Positions 6,755 to 14,240 of a stretch of DNA of 29,142 bases are shown here, one piece after another. This DNA comes from Scybalocola_A sp900557175 (GTDB lineage: Bacteria; Bacillota; Clostridia; Lachnospirales; Lachnospiraceae). The stretch spans positions 1 through 29,142 of the forward strand of contig CALADH010000006.1 of assembly GCA_937890745.1 (NCBI GenBank). Reading direction: 5' to 3'. Position 1 is the stretch's first letter. Each line of letters begins with the position of its first letter. A program made the position numbers and the translations under genes. The notes under the pieces were generated by a model. That model was not told the origin of the DNA, made no database searches, and saw nothing but the letters and a program-made list of their open reading frames with translations.

Positions 6755-8056
6755 TTGGACCCCAGTGCGGCCCCGCAAATTATTGCAATTTTTATTTTAA
6801 TTCTTTTATCGGCATTTTTCTCATCCGCAGAAACTGCCCTGACAACGGTAAATAAGATACGTCTTAAGACGCTCGTTGACGAGGGGAATAAGACCGCAGG
6901 CATCGTTATGAAACTTATTGAAAATCCCGGAAAGCTTTTAAGTACGATTCTTATCGGAAATAATATTGTCAATCTTTCCGCTTCTTCATTAAGTACGGTC
7001 ACAGCTACAGATCTTTGTGTCAGTGCCGGTTACCCGATCCCGGTATCAACCGCTGTCGGTATTGCCACAGGTATTCTGACACTGCTCGTTTTACTGTTTG
7101 GCGAAATTATTCCTAAAACTTTGGCGACAAGATATTCTGAGCAGCTTTCTTTTAAGTATGCAAGAATCATTTACATGCTGACCGTGATTCTGACACCTTT
7201 GATTTTTATCATCAACCTGATGTCCAACGGTATCTTAAAGCTTTTAGGTGCGGATAAGAATGCAAAGACGACAATGACTGAAAATGAGCTTCTTACGATT
7301 ATCGATGTCAGTCACGAGGAGGGTGTTATCGAGCAGGAAGAACACGAGATGATTACAAACGTTGTCGATTTCGGTGATTCCCGTGCAAAAGATGTCATGG
7401 TTCCCCGAATTGATATTTTGTTTGCTTCTGTAGACTCTACATACGAGGAACTTACCCAGCTATTTAAAACTGAGAAATATTCACGTATCCCGGTCTATGA
7501 AGATTCAAAAGATAATGTCATCGGTATTGTCAACTTAAAAGATTTATTTTGCTATGATAAGCGTCCTGAAGACTTTGTTCTCAAAGATTTCCTGCGTGAG
7601 CCTTTTTTCACGTACGAATATCAGAAAACATCTGAACTTATGGTAACGATGCGCGACCAGTCCTTTAACATTGCCATTGTCCTTGACGAATACGGTGCTA
7701 CTGCCGGACTGATTACACTGGAAGATTTATTGGAAGAAATTGTCGGGGAGATTCGTGATGAATACGACGAAGACGAAGACGACGAAATTAAGAAAATTTC
7801 AGATGATGAATATATTGTCGATGGCGTTTCAAAATTAGATGATATTAACGATGTTCTCGGAACAAAATTCGATTCTGACGATTACGATTCCATTGCCGGA
7901 CATATGATTAATGAACTTGAACATATTCCGACCGAGGGTGAATACATTGATTTGGATGGTTTCAGATTCAAAATTGAAAAGATGGAAAAAAACAGAATTG
8001 ACACGATCCACATTTACCGGCTTGATCAACCGGCAGATGAATCCGAAGACAATTAA
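6755..8056 (+). CDS. CNNM/CorC-family transporter (hemolysin family)
   Basis: This is a membrane protein with the order DUF21, two CBS domains, CorC_HlyC. The DUF21 part (about residues 1-180) has four hydrophobic segments with SAFFSSAETALTTVNKIRLK, GNNIVNL and LLFGEIIPKTLA motifs. The CBS pair (about 200-325) follows the VMVPRIDI linker, and an acidic stretch (EYDEDEDDE) leads into the C-terminal CorC_HlyC domain. Relatives are implicated in magnesium or cobalt export; the hemolysin name is historical. I choose TTG 6755 (433 residues): AGGAGA lies eight bases upstream, whereas the ATG at 6746 overlaps that ribosome site. It has its own promoter and terminator. Confidence 0.93.
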   Translation: MDPSAAPQIIAIFILILLSAFFSSAETALTTVNKIRLKTLVDEGNKTAGIVMKLIENPGKLLSTILIGNNIVNLSASSLSTVTATDLCVSAGYPIPVSTAVGIATGILTLLVLLFGEIIPKTLATRYSEQLSFKYARIIYMLTVILTPLIFIINLMSNGILKLLGADKNAKTTMTENELLTIIDVSHEEGVIEQEEHEMITNVVDFGDSRAKDVMVPRIDILFASVDSTYEELTQLFKTEKYSRIPVYEDSKDNVIGIVNLKDLFCYDKRPEDFVLKDFLREPFFTYEYQKTSELMVTMRDQSFNIAIVLDEYGATAGLITLEDLLEEIVGEIRDEYDEDEDDEIKKISDDEYIVDGVSKLDDINDVLGTKFDSDDYDSIAGHMINELEHIPTEGEYIDLDGFRFKIEKMEKNRIDTIHIYRLDQPADESEDN

Positions 8057-8063
8057 AATATAT

Positions 8064-8098
8064 AGCTCTGTGCTGCGGTGCAGAGCTTTTTGTTTTTT
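8064..8098 (+). terminator. Intrinsic terminator of the CNNM/CorC-type gene
   Basis: AGCTCTG and CAGAGCT arms with a 10-base loop are followed by TTTTTGTTTTTT, seven bases after the stop codon. Confidence 0.9.
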
Positions 8099-8170
8099 AC
8101 GAGATAAAGTTTTGGAAAAATATCCAATATTTTTATCTGCTGCAAAAGCTTTGTCATAACAAAACAAAAT

Positions 8171-8220
8171 GAGGGAACCGCCAAATTAAGATAAACATCT
8201 TTTTCTTTAACGATTCCCTC
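8171..8220 (-). terminator. Terminator-like hairpin of the orphan unit
   Basis: On the minus strand GAGGGAATCG pairs with CGGTTCCCTC over ten positions, including a U-G pair, and a U-rich tail follows. The loop is long (about 30 nt) and holds a small inner stem (AAGAT / ATCTT). On the plus strand the same position is a C-A mismatch, which argues for minus-strand function. Confidence 0.6.
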
Positions 8221-8306
8221 ACTGCTGAACTGGTTCAATCATTCCTGAATTTCCCTTTCATTTGTAATTTTCATCAATGAGTTTCATCTATATTAAATTG
8301 TATTCA

Positions 8307-8332
8307 GATAATGTACTCCGCTGTACTTATCC
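8307..8332 (-). repeat. GTAC-hairpin, copy B
   Basis: On the minus strand GGATAAGTAC is followed by a short loop and GTACATTATC. The stem is GATAA-GTAC / GTAC-TTATC with one bulged A. It resembles copy A at 8410-8439. Confidence 0.5.
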
Positions 8333-8403
8333 ATCTATATTTATATTATAGCATATCCCTAATTTCCAAATAGCCAGTTACTTCTCTTTTTCATTCTTCT
8401 TAT

Positions 8404-8448
8404 GTTGTTGGTTATGTACTTCGGGTGGGTACTTATCCCTTAAACAAC
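8404..8448 (-). repeat. GTAC-hairpin, copy A, with outer stem
   Basis: An outer GTTGTT / AACAAC stem encloses the minus-strand element GGGATAAGTAC, nine bases, GTACATAACC (8410-8439). The GGATAAGTAC and AGTACAT parts are shared with copy B about 80 bases further along the RNA. In AT-rich DNA a chance hairpin is possible, but two related ones are less easily explained by chance. Confidence 0.5.
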
Positions 8449-8866
8449 TTGTGTAATTCTGCAACTAATTGTCTACCAGTAATATATTGTCGTATAATAT
8501 AAATTTTATCCTATGATTATATAATATACTTCGTCATAAATAAATTTCTTTTTCACTTAAACTGCTTTCTCGTCACAGCTTAATTTCGATATCTATCGTC
8601 TCACTGATATAATATATAATCTAAAAATCTATTTCATTGGAATCTCCTCCTTCTTTTTGAATTGCCCCGATACTTTTAAATCTTAGATTTCACTTTATCT
8701 TTTGTTTGAAAACTCTTTTGTAATTCCTAAAATCATCCTTCGATAATCCTAAAAACTATATTCAGTTTTTTATCTTATGTACTTTGTATATCTTTTGTAT
8801 ATTAATGAAATCTTTGATTTAGAGTTTATCTTTTGGCTTTTTTCTTTGGTTTCTTTTGATGATTTT

Positions 8867-8895
8867 ATATTACCACTGTCCAGCGTATTTGTCAA
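8867..8895 (-). promoter_or_regulatory. Promoter of the orphan transcription unit
   Basis: A perfect TTGACA (8890-8895), a 17-base spacer and TAATAT (8867-8872) lie on the minus strand, with an A/T-rich stretch upstream. This is one of the best promoter matches in the window, yet no gene follows it. Confidence 0.75.
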
Positions 8896-9018
8896 CACAT
8901 TTTTAAATATTTTTCAAATATTTTTTCTACTATTATTCTTTATAATTTTTTTCAGAATTTTCAGATATTTCAATTAAGACCTCAGCACAGTGTATGATTA
9001 TAGCGTAATGGCACATAA

Positions 9019-9151
9019 CAAAGCGGACAAGTCCACTTCGAACTCCCTAAATCCCTCAATCCTTGAGGGACTTGCTCCGCTTTGCGCGCCAGATGCAGCC
9101 TGCCGCAGGCAGTCATATTCCATATGCATCTGGTCGCATCCCTCGCGGAGC
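9019..9151. repeat. Interspersed palindromic repeat, copy 1
   Basis: Positions 9019-9106 match 29055-29142 in the same orientation with six differences in 88 bases. The element is made of nested inverted repeats: AAAGCGGACAAGTCC against GGACTTGCTCCGCTTT, an inner CCCTCA / TGAGGG hairpin (9053-9069), CCAGATGCA / TGCATCTGG (9089-9097, 9125-9133), and an outer GCTCCGC / GCGGAGC (9074-9080, 9145-9151). The right boundary is inferred because copy 2 runs off the window. No transposase is nearby. Confidence 0.85.
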
Positions 9152-9157
9152 TTTTTT
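9074..9157 (+). terminator. Large repeat-borne hairpin with T-run
   Basis: GCTCCGC and GCGGAGC arms, supported by the inner CCAGATGCA / TGCATCTGG stem, are followed by TTTTTT on the plus strand. It could stop plus-strand transcription heading toward purL. Confidence 0.45.
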
Positions 9158-9188
9158 GACATAGGAAGCCATTTCCTATGTCAAAAAA
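9152..9188. repeat. 16-bp perfect inverted repeat
   Basis: TTTTTTGACATAGGAA and its exact reverse complement are separated by five bases. The T-runs at its ends also serve as the U-tracts of the hairpins on either side, so three stem-loops sit back to back here. Confidence 0.85.
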
Positions 9189-9223
9189 AGGTGTACCCCA
9201 CAATATTTTGTGAAGCACACCTT
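9183..9223 (-). terminator. Intrinsic terminator of purL
   Basis: On the minus strand AAGGTGT pairs with ACACCTT, with an inner CACA / TGTG stem, followed by seven U residues, about 25 bases after the purL stop. Confidence 0.85.
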
Positions 9224-9248
9224 CGCACACCATCTAAACAGGCTTATA

Positions 9249-12200
9249 TTATTTTGTAAAATATTCTACACCGGATTCAAATATCATCTGATTCTGATTT
9301 CCTGTAATATTCATGGCAACCTTATCGCCGATACGCTCTGAATGCGCCATCTTTCCGAGGATACGTCCGTCAGGACTTGTAATACCTTCGATTGCGGCAT
9401 AAGAACCGTTCGGGTTGAAGTCTTCATCCATTGTCGGACGGCCATTGACATCAACATACTGTGTAGCTACACAGCCTGTCTCAAACAGCTTCTTGATCCA
9501 TGCGTCGTTTGCAACAAAGCGTCCTTCACCGTGAGAAGCAGGAATTGCGTAAACTTCTCCGACTTTCGCCTTCTGAAGCCACGGTGATTTATTGGAAGCA
9601 ACTCTTGTATAAACCATCTTTGAAATATGGCGGCCAATGCTGTTTGTTGTCAATGTCGGTGAATCTGCCTGCTGCGGTGTGATATCACCGTAAGGCACAA
9701 GACCGAGCTTAATAAGCGCCTGGAAGCCATTGCAAATACCGAGTGCAAGACCGTCTCTTTCGTTTAACAGCTTCATCACAGCCTCTTTAATACGCTCATT
9801 TCTGAAGGCTGTCGCAATAAACTTACCGGAACCGTCCGGCTCATCGCCTGCAGAGAATCCGCCCGGGAACATAAGAATCTGTGCGTCACTGATACCCTTT
9901 TCAAACATTTCAACAGACTCTCTTATATTTTCAGCATTCATATTTTTAAATACCATGATGTCCGTATCCGCGCCCGCTCTCTCGAATGCTTTTGCTGTAT
10001 CATACTCACAGTTTGTACCCGGAAATACCGGAATAAATACTTTCGGACGCGCTACTTTATGACGGCATACGTAAATATCTTTTGTCTCGTATAAGCTGTC
10101 AGGCACTGTCTTCTGCTCCACATGGGATTTTGTCGGGAATACTTTTTCAAGTGTTGTATTCCATGCCAAAAGTGCTTCATTCATATCAATCACTGCATCG
10201 CCGTAAATAAAGGCCGGTGTTTCTGATACAACAGCAATATCCGTATACGGCACTGTGATTTTTTCAAGCATTTCTGCAGGCACTTCCGCTACAATACAAC
10301 CGTAATTTTCTTTAAATAAGTCTTCTGCCGCAACATCTGTACTAAAATCCGCACCAAGCTTATGTCCGAATGCCATCTTGCTGACTGCACCCGCAATACC
10401 GCCAAAGCCTACAGCATATGCGGATACGACTGTCTTTTCACTAATCATTGTATGAACCACATCGTAAAGCTTCATCGCCTGTGCGTAATTTGGAATTTCA
10501 TAACCGTCTCTTTCAATATTAAAGGCCACAATATGATTGCCTGCACATTTAAGCTCCGGTGTAATCACGTCTTTGCCATCTGCGACATCTACCGCAAAAG
10601 AAACAAGTGTCGGCGGCACATCGATTTCATTGAAGCTGCCGGACATAGAATCCTTTCCGCCGATAGACGCAAGACCGAATCCAAGCTGTGCATGATATGC
10701 GCCGAGCAGTGCGCTCATCGGCTTACCCCAACGTTCTTTCTTATTACCAAGGCGTTCAAAATATTCCTGGAATGTAAAGTGGATTTTTTTGTAATCACCG
10801 CCGGAAGCAACAATTTTTGCAACTGAATCCACAACAGCGTAAATTGCACCGTGGTACGGACTCCAACTTGATAAATACGGATCATATCCGTAGCTCATCA
10901 TTGTCACTGTATCTGTCTTGCCATTTAATACCGGAAGCTTGGCAACCATTGTCTGAATCGGTGTCAGCTGATATTTGCCGCCGTAAGGCATTGCGACTGT
11001 ACCCGCACCAATGGAGCTGTCAAACATTTCCACAAGACCTTTCTGTGAGCACACATTCAGGTCTGAAAGCATATCAAGCCATGCTTTTTTTACATCAGTA
11101 GCATCTGTTTTCTTTTCAAAATAATCATCTTCTTTTGACGGCATACAGATTTTAACGTCTGTTTCCTGATGCGCGCCATTTGTATCAAGGAAGGCTCTTG
11201 AAATATTCACAATTTCCTTACCTCTCCAGAGCATCACAAGTCTCGGTGATTCTGTGACTTCGGCAACACAGACAGCTTCAAGATTTTCTTCTTCGGCATA
11301 AGCTAAAAATGTATCAACGTCTTTCGGATCAACGACAACCGCCATTCTTTCCTGAGATTCTGAAATTGCAAGTTCAGTGCCGTCTAAACCGGCATATTTT
11401 TTAGGGACCTTATCCATCTCAATGCGAAGACCGGCTGCAAGCTCGCCGATAGCAACCGAAACACCGCCGGCACCGAAATCGTTACATTTTTTAATAAGAC
11501 GGCTCACCTTTTCTTTTCTGAATAAGCGCTGCAGTTTACGCTCAGTCGGAGCATTACCTTTCTGTACTTCGGCACCGCACGTATCAATTGATGTCACTGT
11601 GTGCGCTTTTGACGAGCCTGTTGCACCGCCGCAGCCGTCACGTCCTGTACGTCCGCCCAAAAGGATAATAATATCACCTGCATCCGATGTGGCACGCACA
11701 ACATTTCTGCGAGGCGCAGCACCCATTACCGCACCGATTTCCATACGTTTTGCCACATAATCCGGATGATATATTTCATTGACAAGACCTGTCGCAAGAC
11801 CAATCTGATTACCATAGGAGCTGTAGCCCTTTGCAGCGCCTGTGACAATCTTTCTCTGAGGCAGCTTACCCTGTAATGTTTCCTTTAATGAAACAGTCGG
11901 ATCTGCCGCACCTGTCACACGCATCGCCTGATAGACATAGGAACGTCCTGACAGCGGATCACGGATGGCACCGCCAAGACACGTTGCCGCGCCGCCGACC
12001 GGCTCAATTTCTGTCGGATGGTTATGTGTCTCATTTTTAAAGCTTACAAGCCATTCTTCTGTCTGCCCGTCAATCTCAACCGGAACAATAATGCTGCAGG
12101 CATTGATTTCCTCTGATTCCTCCATATCTGTAAGCTTCCCGTCTTTTTTGAGCTTTTTCATTGCCATAAGAGCAATATCCATAAGACACACATACTTGTC

Positions 12201-13007
12201 ATCCCTGTCCTTATAAAGCTCTGCAAAATGCTCTTTATACATATCAAATGTTTCTTTGATTGGTTTGTTGTAATAACCATCCTCAAATTCGATATTTTTA
12301 AGCTCTGTCTGGAAAGTCGTATGACGGCAGTGATCTGACCAGTATGTATCAAGCACACGGATTTCTGTCATAGACGGATCGCGTTTTTCCTCATTTGCAA
12401 AATATTCCTGAATAAACTGGAAATCCTTAAATGTCATTGCAAGATTTAATGAATCGTAAAGTTCTTTTAAAGGCGCTTCTTCCATTGTCATAAAACCGTC
12501 AAAAATCTTGACATCTGCCGGTTCGTCAAACACTGTAACAAGTGTCTGCGGCTTCACTTCACTGCTCTCTCTTGAATCTACAGGGTTGATACAGAATGAT
12601 TTAATCTTCTCGACTTCTGCTGCATCTGTCACACCCTCGATGATATAAGTCACTGCTGAACGTATCACCGGTTCTTCGCTCTCATCCAAAAGCTTGACGC
12701 ACTGCATTGCAGAGTCCGCTCTCTGATCGAACTGTCCCGGCAGATACTCTACAGAAAATACGTAAGCGCCTTGCGTCTCCGGCAGCTTTTCCTCATAGAG
12801 GAAATCTACAGGCGGCTCTGAAAATACAGTATTTTTAGCACTGTGATAAACTTCATCGGATATATTTTCAATGTCATAACGATTTAAGATTCTTACGCCC
12901 TTTACCGCCGTGATTCCTAAATAGTCTTTGATATTCTCAAACAGCTCCGCTGCTGCTACGGCGTAGGCCGGTTTCTTCTCAACATAAATGCGTCTGACTT
13001 TGTCCAT
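9249..13007 (-). CDS. purL: Phosphoribosylformylglycinamidine synthase, single-chain
   Basis: The enzyme converts FGAR, glutamine and ATP to FGAM in step four of purine synthesis. At 1252 residues it is the large form that joins synthetase and glutaminase in one chain, unlike the separate PurS, PurL and PurQ of Bacillus. The synthetase part shows SFKNETHNHPTEIEPVGGAA, GGRTGRDGCGGATGSS and ASIGGKDSMSG. The C-terminal glutaminase (about residue 985 onward) has FIPVFPGTNCEYD, LMFPGGFSAGDE, the nucleophile cysteine in LGICNGFQ and the catalytic histidine and glutamate in ASHGEGRF. The start ATG has GGAGGT six bases upstream and an extended -10 promoter. No other pur gene is adjacent, so purL stands alone here. 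Confidence 0.98.
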   Translation of the reverse strand: MDKVRRIYVEKKPAYAVAAAELFENIKDYLGITAVKGVRILNRYDIENISDEVYHSAKNTVFSEPPVDFLYEEKLPETQGAYVFSVEYLPGQFDQRADSAMQCVKLLDESEEPVIRSAVTYIIEGVTDAAEVEKIKSFCINPVDSRESSEVKPQTLVTVFDEPADVKIFDGFMTMEEAPLKELYDSLNLAMTFKDFQFIQEYFANEEKRDPSMTEIRVLDTYWSDHCRHTTFQTELKNIEFEDGYYNKPIKETFDMYKEHFAELYKDRDDKYVCLMDIALMAMKKLKKDGKLTDMEESEEINACSIIVPVEIDGQTEEWLVSFKNETHNHPTEIEPVGGAATCLGGAIRDPLSGRSYVYQAMRVTGAADPTVSLKETLQGKLPQRKIVTGAAKGYSSYGNQIGLATGLVNEIYHPDYVAKRMEIGAVMGAAPRRNVVRATSDAGDIIILLGGRTGRDGCGGATGSSKAHTVTSIDTCGAEVQKGNAPTERKLQRLFRKEKVSRLIKKCNDFGAGGVSVAIGELAAGLRIEMDKVPKKYAGLDGTELAISESQERMAVVVDPKDVDTFLAYAEEENLEAVCVAEVTESPRLVMLWRGKEIVNISRAFLDTNGAHQETDVKICMPSKEDDYFEKKTDATDVKKAWLDMLSDLNVCSQKGLVEMFDSSIGAGTVAMPYGGKYQLTPIQTMVAKLPVLNGKTDTVTMMSYGYDPYLSSWSPYHGAIYAVVDSVAKIVASGGDYKKIHFTFQEYFERLGNKKERWGKPMSALLGAYHAQLGFGLASIGGKDSMSGSFNEIDVPPTLVSFAVDVADGKDVITPELKCAGNHIVAFNIERDGYEIPNYAQAMKLYDVVHTMISEKTVVSAYAVGFGGIAGAVSKMAFGHKLGADFSTDVAAEDLFKENYGCIVAEVPAEMLEKITVPYTDIAVVSETPAFIYGDAVIDMNEALLAWNTTLEKVFPTKSHVEQKTVPDSLYETKDIYVCRHKVARPKVFIPVFPGTNCEYDTAKAFERAGADTDIMVFKNMNAENIRESVEMFEKGISDAQILMFPGGFSAGDEPDGSGKFIATAFRNERIKEAVMKLLNERDGLALGICNGFQALIKLGLVPYGDITPQQADSPTLTTNSIGRHISKMVYTRVASNKSPWLQKAKVGEVYAIPASHGEGRFVANDAWIKKLFETGCVATQYVDVNGRPTMDEDFNPNGSYAAIEGITSPDGRILGKMAHSERIGDKVAMNITGNQNQMIFESGVEYFTK

Positions 13008-13060
13008 TATTTTACCTCCATCATTTGAATGTACACATGGTATAGTTTACGTTTTGTTCC

Positions 13061-13069
13061 ATTATAACA
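13061..13069 (-). promoter_or_regulatory. Extended -10 promoter of purL
   Basis: The minus strand reads TGTTATAAT, a perfect extended -10 (TGn-TATAAT), with only a weak -35 (TTCAAT) 17 bases upstream. The leader would be about 47 nt, too short for a purine riboswitch. Confidence 0.65.
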
Positions 13070-13245
13070 TGACATATTTTATAATTGAAATTAATATATT
13101 TAATTGTATTCATAAGTGAAATTAATAAGATATTGTTTTCGGCAAATGATTTCCGGGGCAGGACTTTACTTTTAGTTTTTGATGTGATATATTTAGTATA
13201 ACTTATATAGAATGTGTGATTTATTAATAGTACTAATTATGATAC

Positions 13246-13277
13246 ATGAATAAAGCAGCACTTCCTGTCTTATTCAT
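13246..13277 (+). other. Hairpin upstream of the LysR gene (first)
   Basis: ATGAATAA and TTATTCAT arms enclose a 16-base loop. It lies about 70 bases before the regulator start, in the divergent region shared with purL. It could be an operator or a leader structure; no function can be assigned. Confidence 0.35.
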
Positions 13278-13283
13278 ACAGCC

Positions 13284-13314
13284 GCAGGGACAGATTTTCA
13301 AATCCGTCTCCGCA
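13284..13314 (+). other. Hairpin upstream of the LysR gene (second)
   Basis: The arms GCAGGGACAGATTT and AAATCCGTCTCCGC pair at 12 of 14 positions, with one G-U, around a very tight loop. It ends 33 bases before the start codon. LysR proteins often bind imperfect palindromes in their own upstream region, so this is a candidate autoregulatory site. Confidence 0.4.
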
Positions 13315-13346
13315 GCGTATCTGCAATCTTTACAAAGGAGTTTACA

Positions 13347-14222
13347 ATGGATATTAATTATGAATTATACAAAGTTTTTTACCATGTCGCCAAAACATTA
13401 AGTTTTTCCGAGGCTTCCAAGCAGCTTTTTATTTCCCAGTCGGCGGTGAGCCAGTCTGTAAAATCTCTGGAGACAAAACTGAATCAGCATCTTTTTATAA
13501 GAAGCACAAAGCGTGTCAAGCTGACGCCGGAGGGTGAGATTTTATTCAAGCATATCGAGCCTGCCATCAACCTTATTATCCGCGGTGAAAATCAGATTCT
13601 TGACGCTAATACATTAAACGGCGGGCAGCTGCGCATCGGCGCCACAGACACGATATGCCGCTACTACCTTGTGCCATATTTAAAATCTTTCCATGCACAT
13701 TTTCCAAATGTCCATATTAAAGTCACAAATCAGATTTCTTCTAAATGTGTTGATTTACTTGAAAACGGTCAGGTTGATTTAATTGTCACAAACTATCCGA
13801 ATCCGCGTCTGAATGCCGTTGCCAATATCCGAAAGGTCAGAGAATTTAAAGATATCTTTGTGGCTAATGCCAATTTTGCCCATTTAAAAAACAAACCGCT
13901 CAGACTTGAACAGCTTCAGGGCTATCCGCTGATTATGCTTGACAAAAATAGTACAACAAGCGAATTTCTCCACAGTCTTTTCCAGCAAAAGCAGCTTGAC
14001 CTTGTACCGGAAATTGAGCTGAGCAGTAATGATTTACTGATCGACCTTGCCCGCATCGGTCTTGGCATCGCATTCGTCCCGGATTTTTGTCTTCCTGAAA
14101 ATGATCCTGATTTGTTCAAATTAAAAACAACCGATATTTTACCGTCACGCCACATCGTCGTCGGTTATAACGATAAAGTTCCCGTATCCGAAGCTGCACG
14201 ATACTTTATCGAAAGCTTATAA
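13347..14222 (+). CDS. LysR-family transcriptional regulator
   Basis: The 291-residue protein has an N-terminal winged helix-turn-helix (about residues 1-60: FYHVAKTLSFSEASKQLFISQSAVSQSVKSLE, then LFIRSTKRVKLTPEG) and a C-terminal periplasmic-binding-like effector domain starting near GGQLRIGATDTI. It is closest to the CysL/CbbR-like branch that many Clostridia carry. The site AAAGGAG lies six bases before the ATG. It is divergent from purL with 339 bases between the start codons, so control of purL or of itself is possible but not shown. The effector cannot be predicted from sequence. Confidence 0.93.
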   Translation: MDINYELYKVFYHVAKTLSFSEASKQLFISQSAVSQSVKSLETKLNQHLFIRSTKRVKLTPEGEILFKHIEPAINLIIRGENQILDANTLNGGQLRIGATDTICRYYLVPYLKSFHAHFPNVHIKVTNQISSKCVDLLENGQVDLIVTNYPNPRLNAVANIRKVREFKDIFVANANFAHLKNKPLRLEQLQGYPLIMLDKNSTTSEFLHSLFQQKQLDLVPEIELSSNDLLIDLARIGLGIAFVPDFCLPENDPDLFKLKTTDILPSRHIVVGYNDKVPVSEAARYFIESL

Positions 14223-14240
14223 AACATTAAAGGAATATGA

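Larger units (their letters stand above)
8099..8895 (-). other. Orphan minus-strand transcription unit without a readable frame
   Basis: No intact gene is visible, yet the minus strand has the parts of one. There is a TTGACA-17-TAATAT promoter (8867-8895) and, about 210 nt downstream, a strong AAGGAGGAGA site (near 8643-8655) followed by ATG AAA TAG. A hairpin at 8171-8220 is completed by a G-U pair only on the minus strand and is followed by AUUUUGUUUUG. All three frames after the ribosome site are broken by stops within a few codons. The stretch is very AT-rich. It may be a decayed small-protein gene, a two-codon minigene, or a structured RNA of about 690 nt; I cannot tell which. It matches no tmRNA, RNase P or SRP hallmark that I can recognise. 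Confidence 0.45.

Noticed and set aside
8099..8895. tmRNA, RNase P RNA, SRP RNA or 6S RNA in the gene-free stretch
   Set aside because: None of the conserved core sequences or the tRNA-like end of these RNAs is visible.
8777..8977. Hydrophobic 66-residue frame on the plus strand
   Set aside because: No ribosome site, extremely AT-rich, and it lies across the minus-strand promoter of the orphan unit; hydrophobicity follows from T-rich codons.
8982..9259. Two overlapping frames of 83 and 89 residues on opposite strands
   Set aside because: Both are made of the interspersed repeat and the hairpins and read through stems and the purL terminator; no ribosome site supports them.
13008..13060. Purine riboswitch upstream of purL
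   Set aside because: The predicted leader is only about 47 nt and lacks the conserved aptamer loops.
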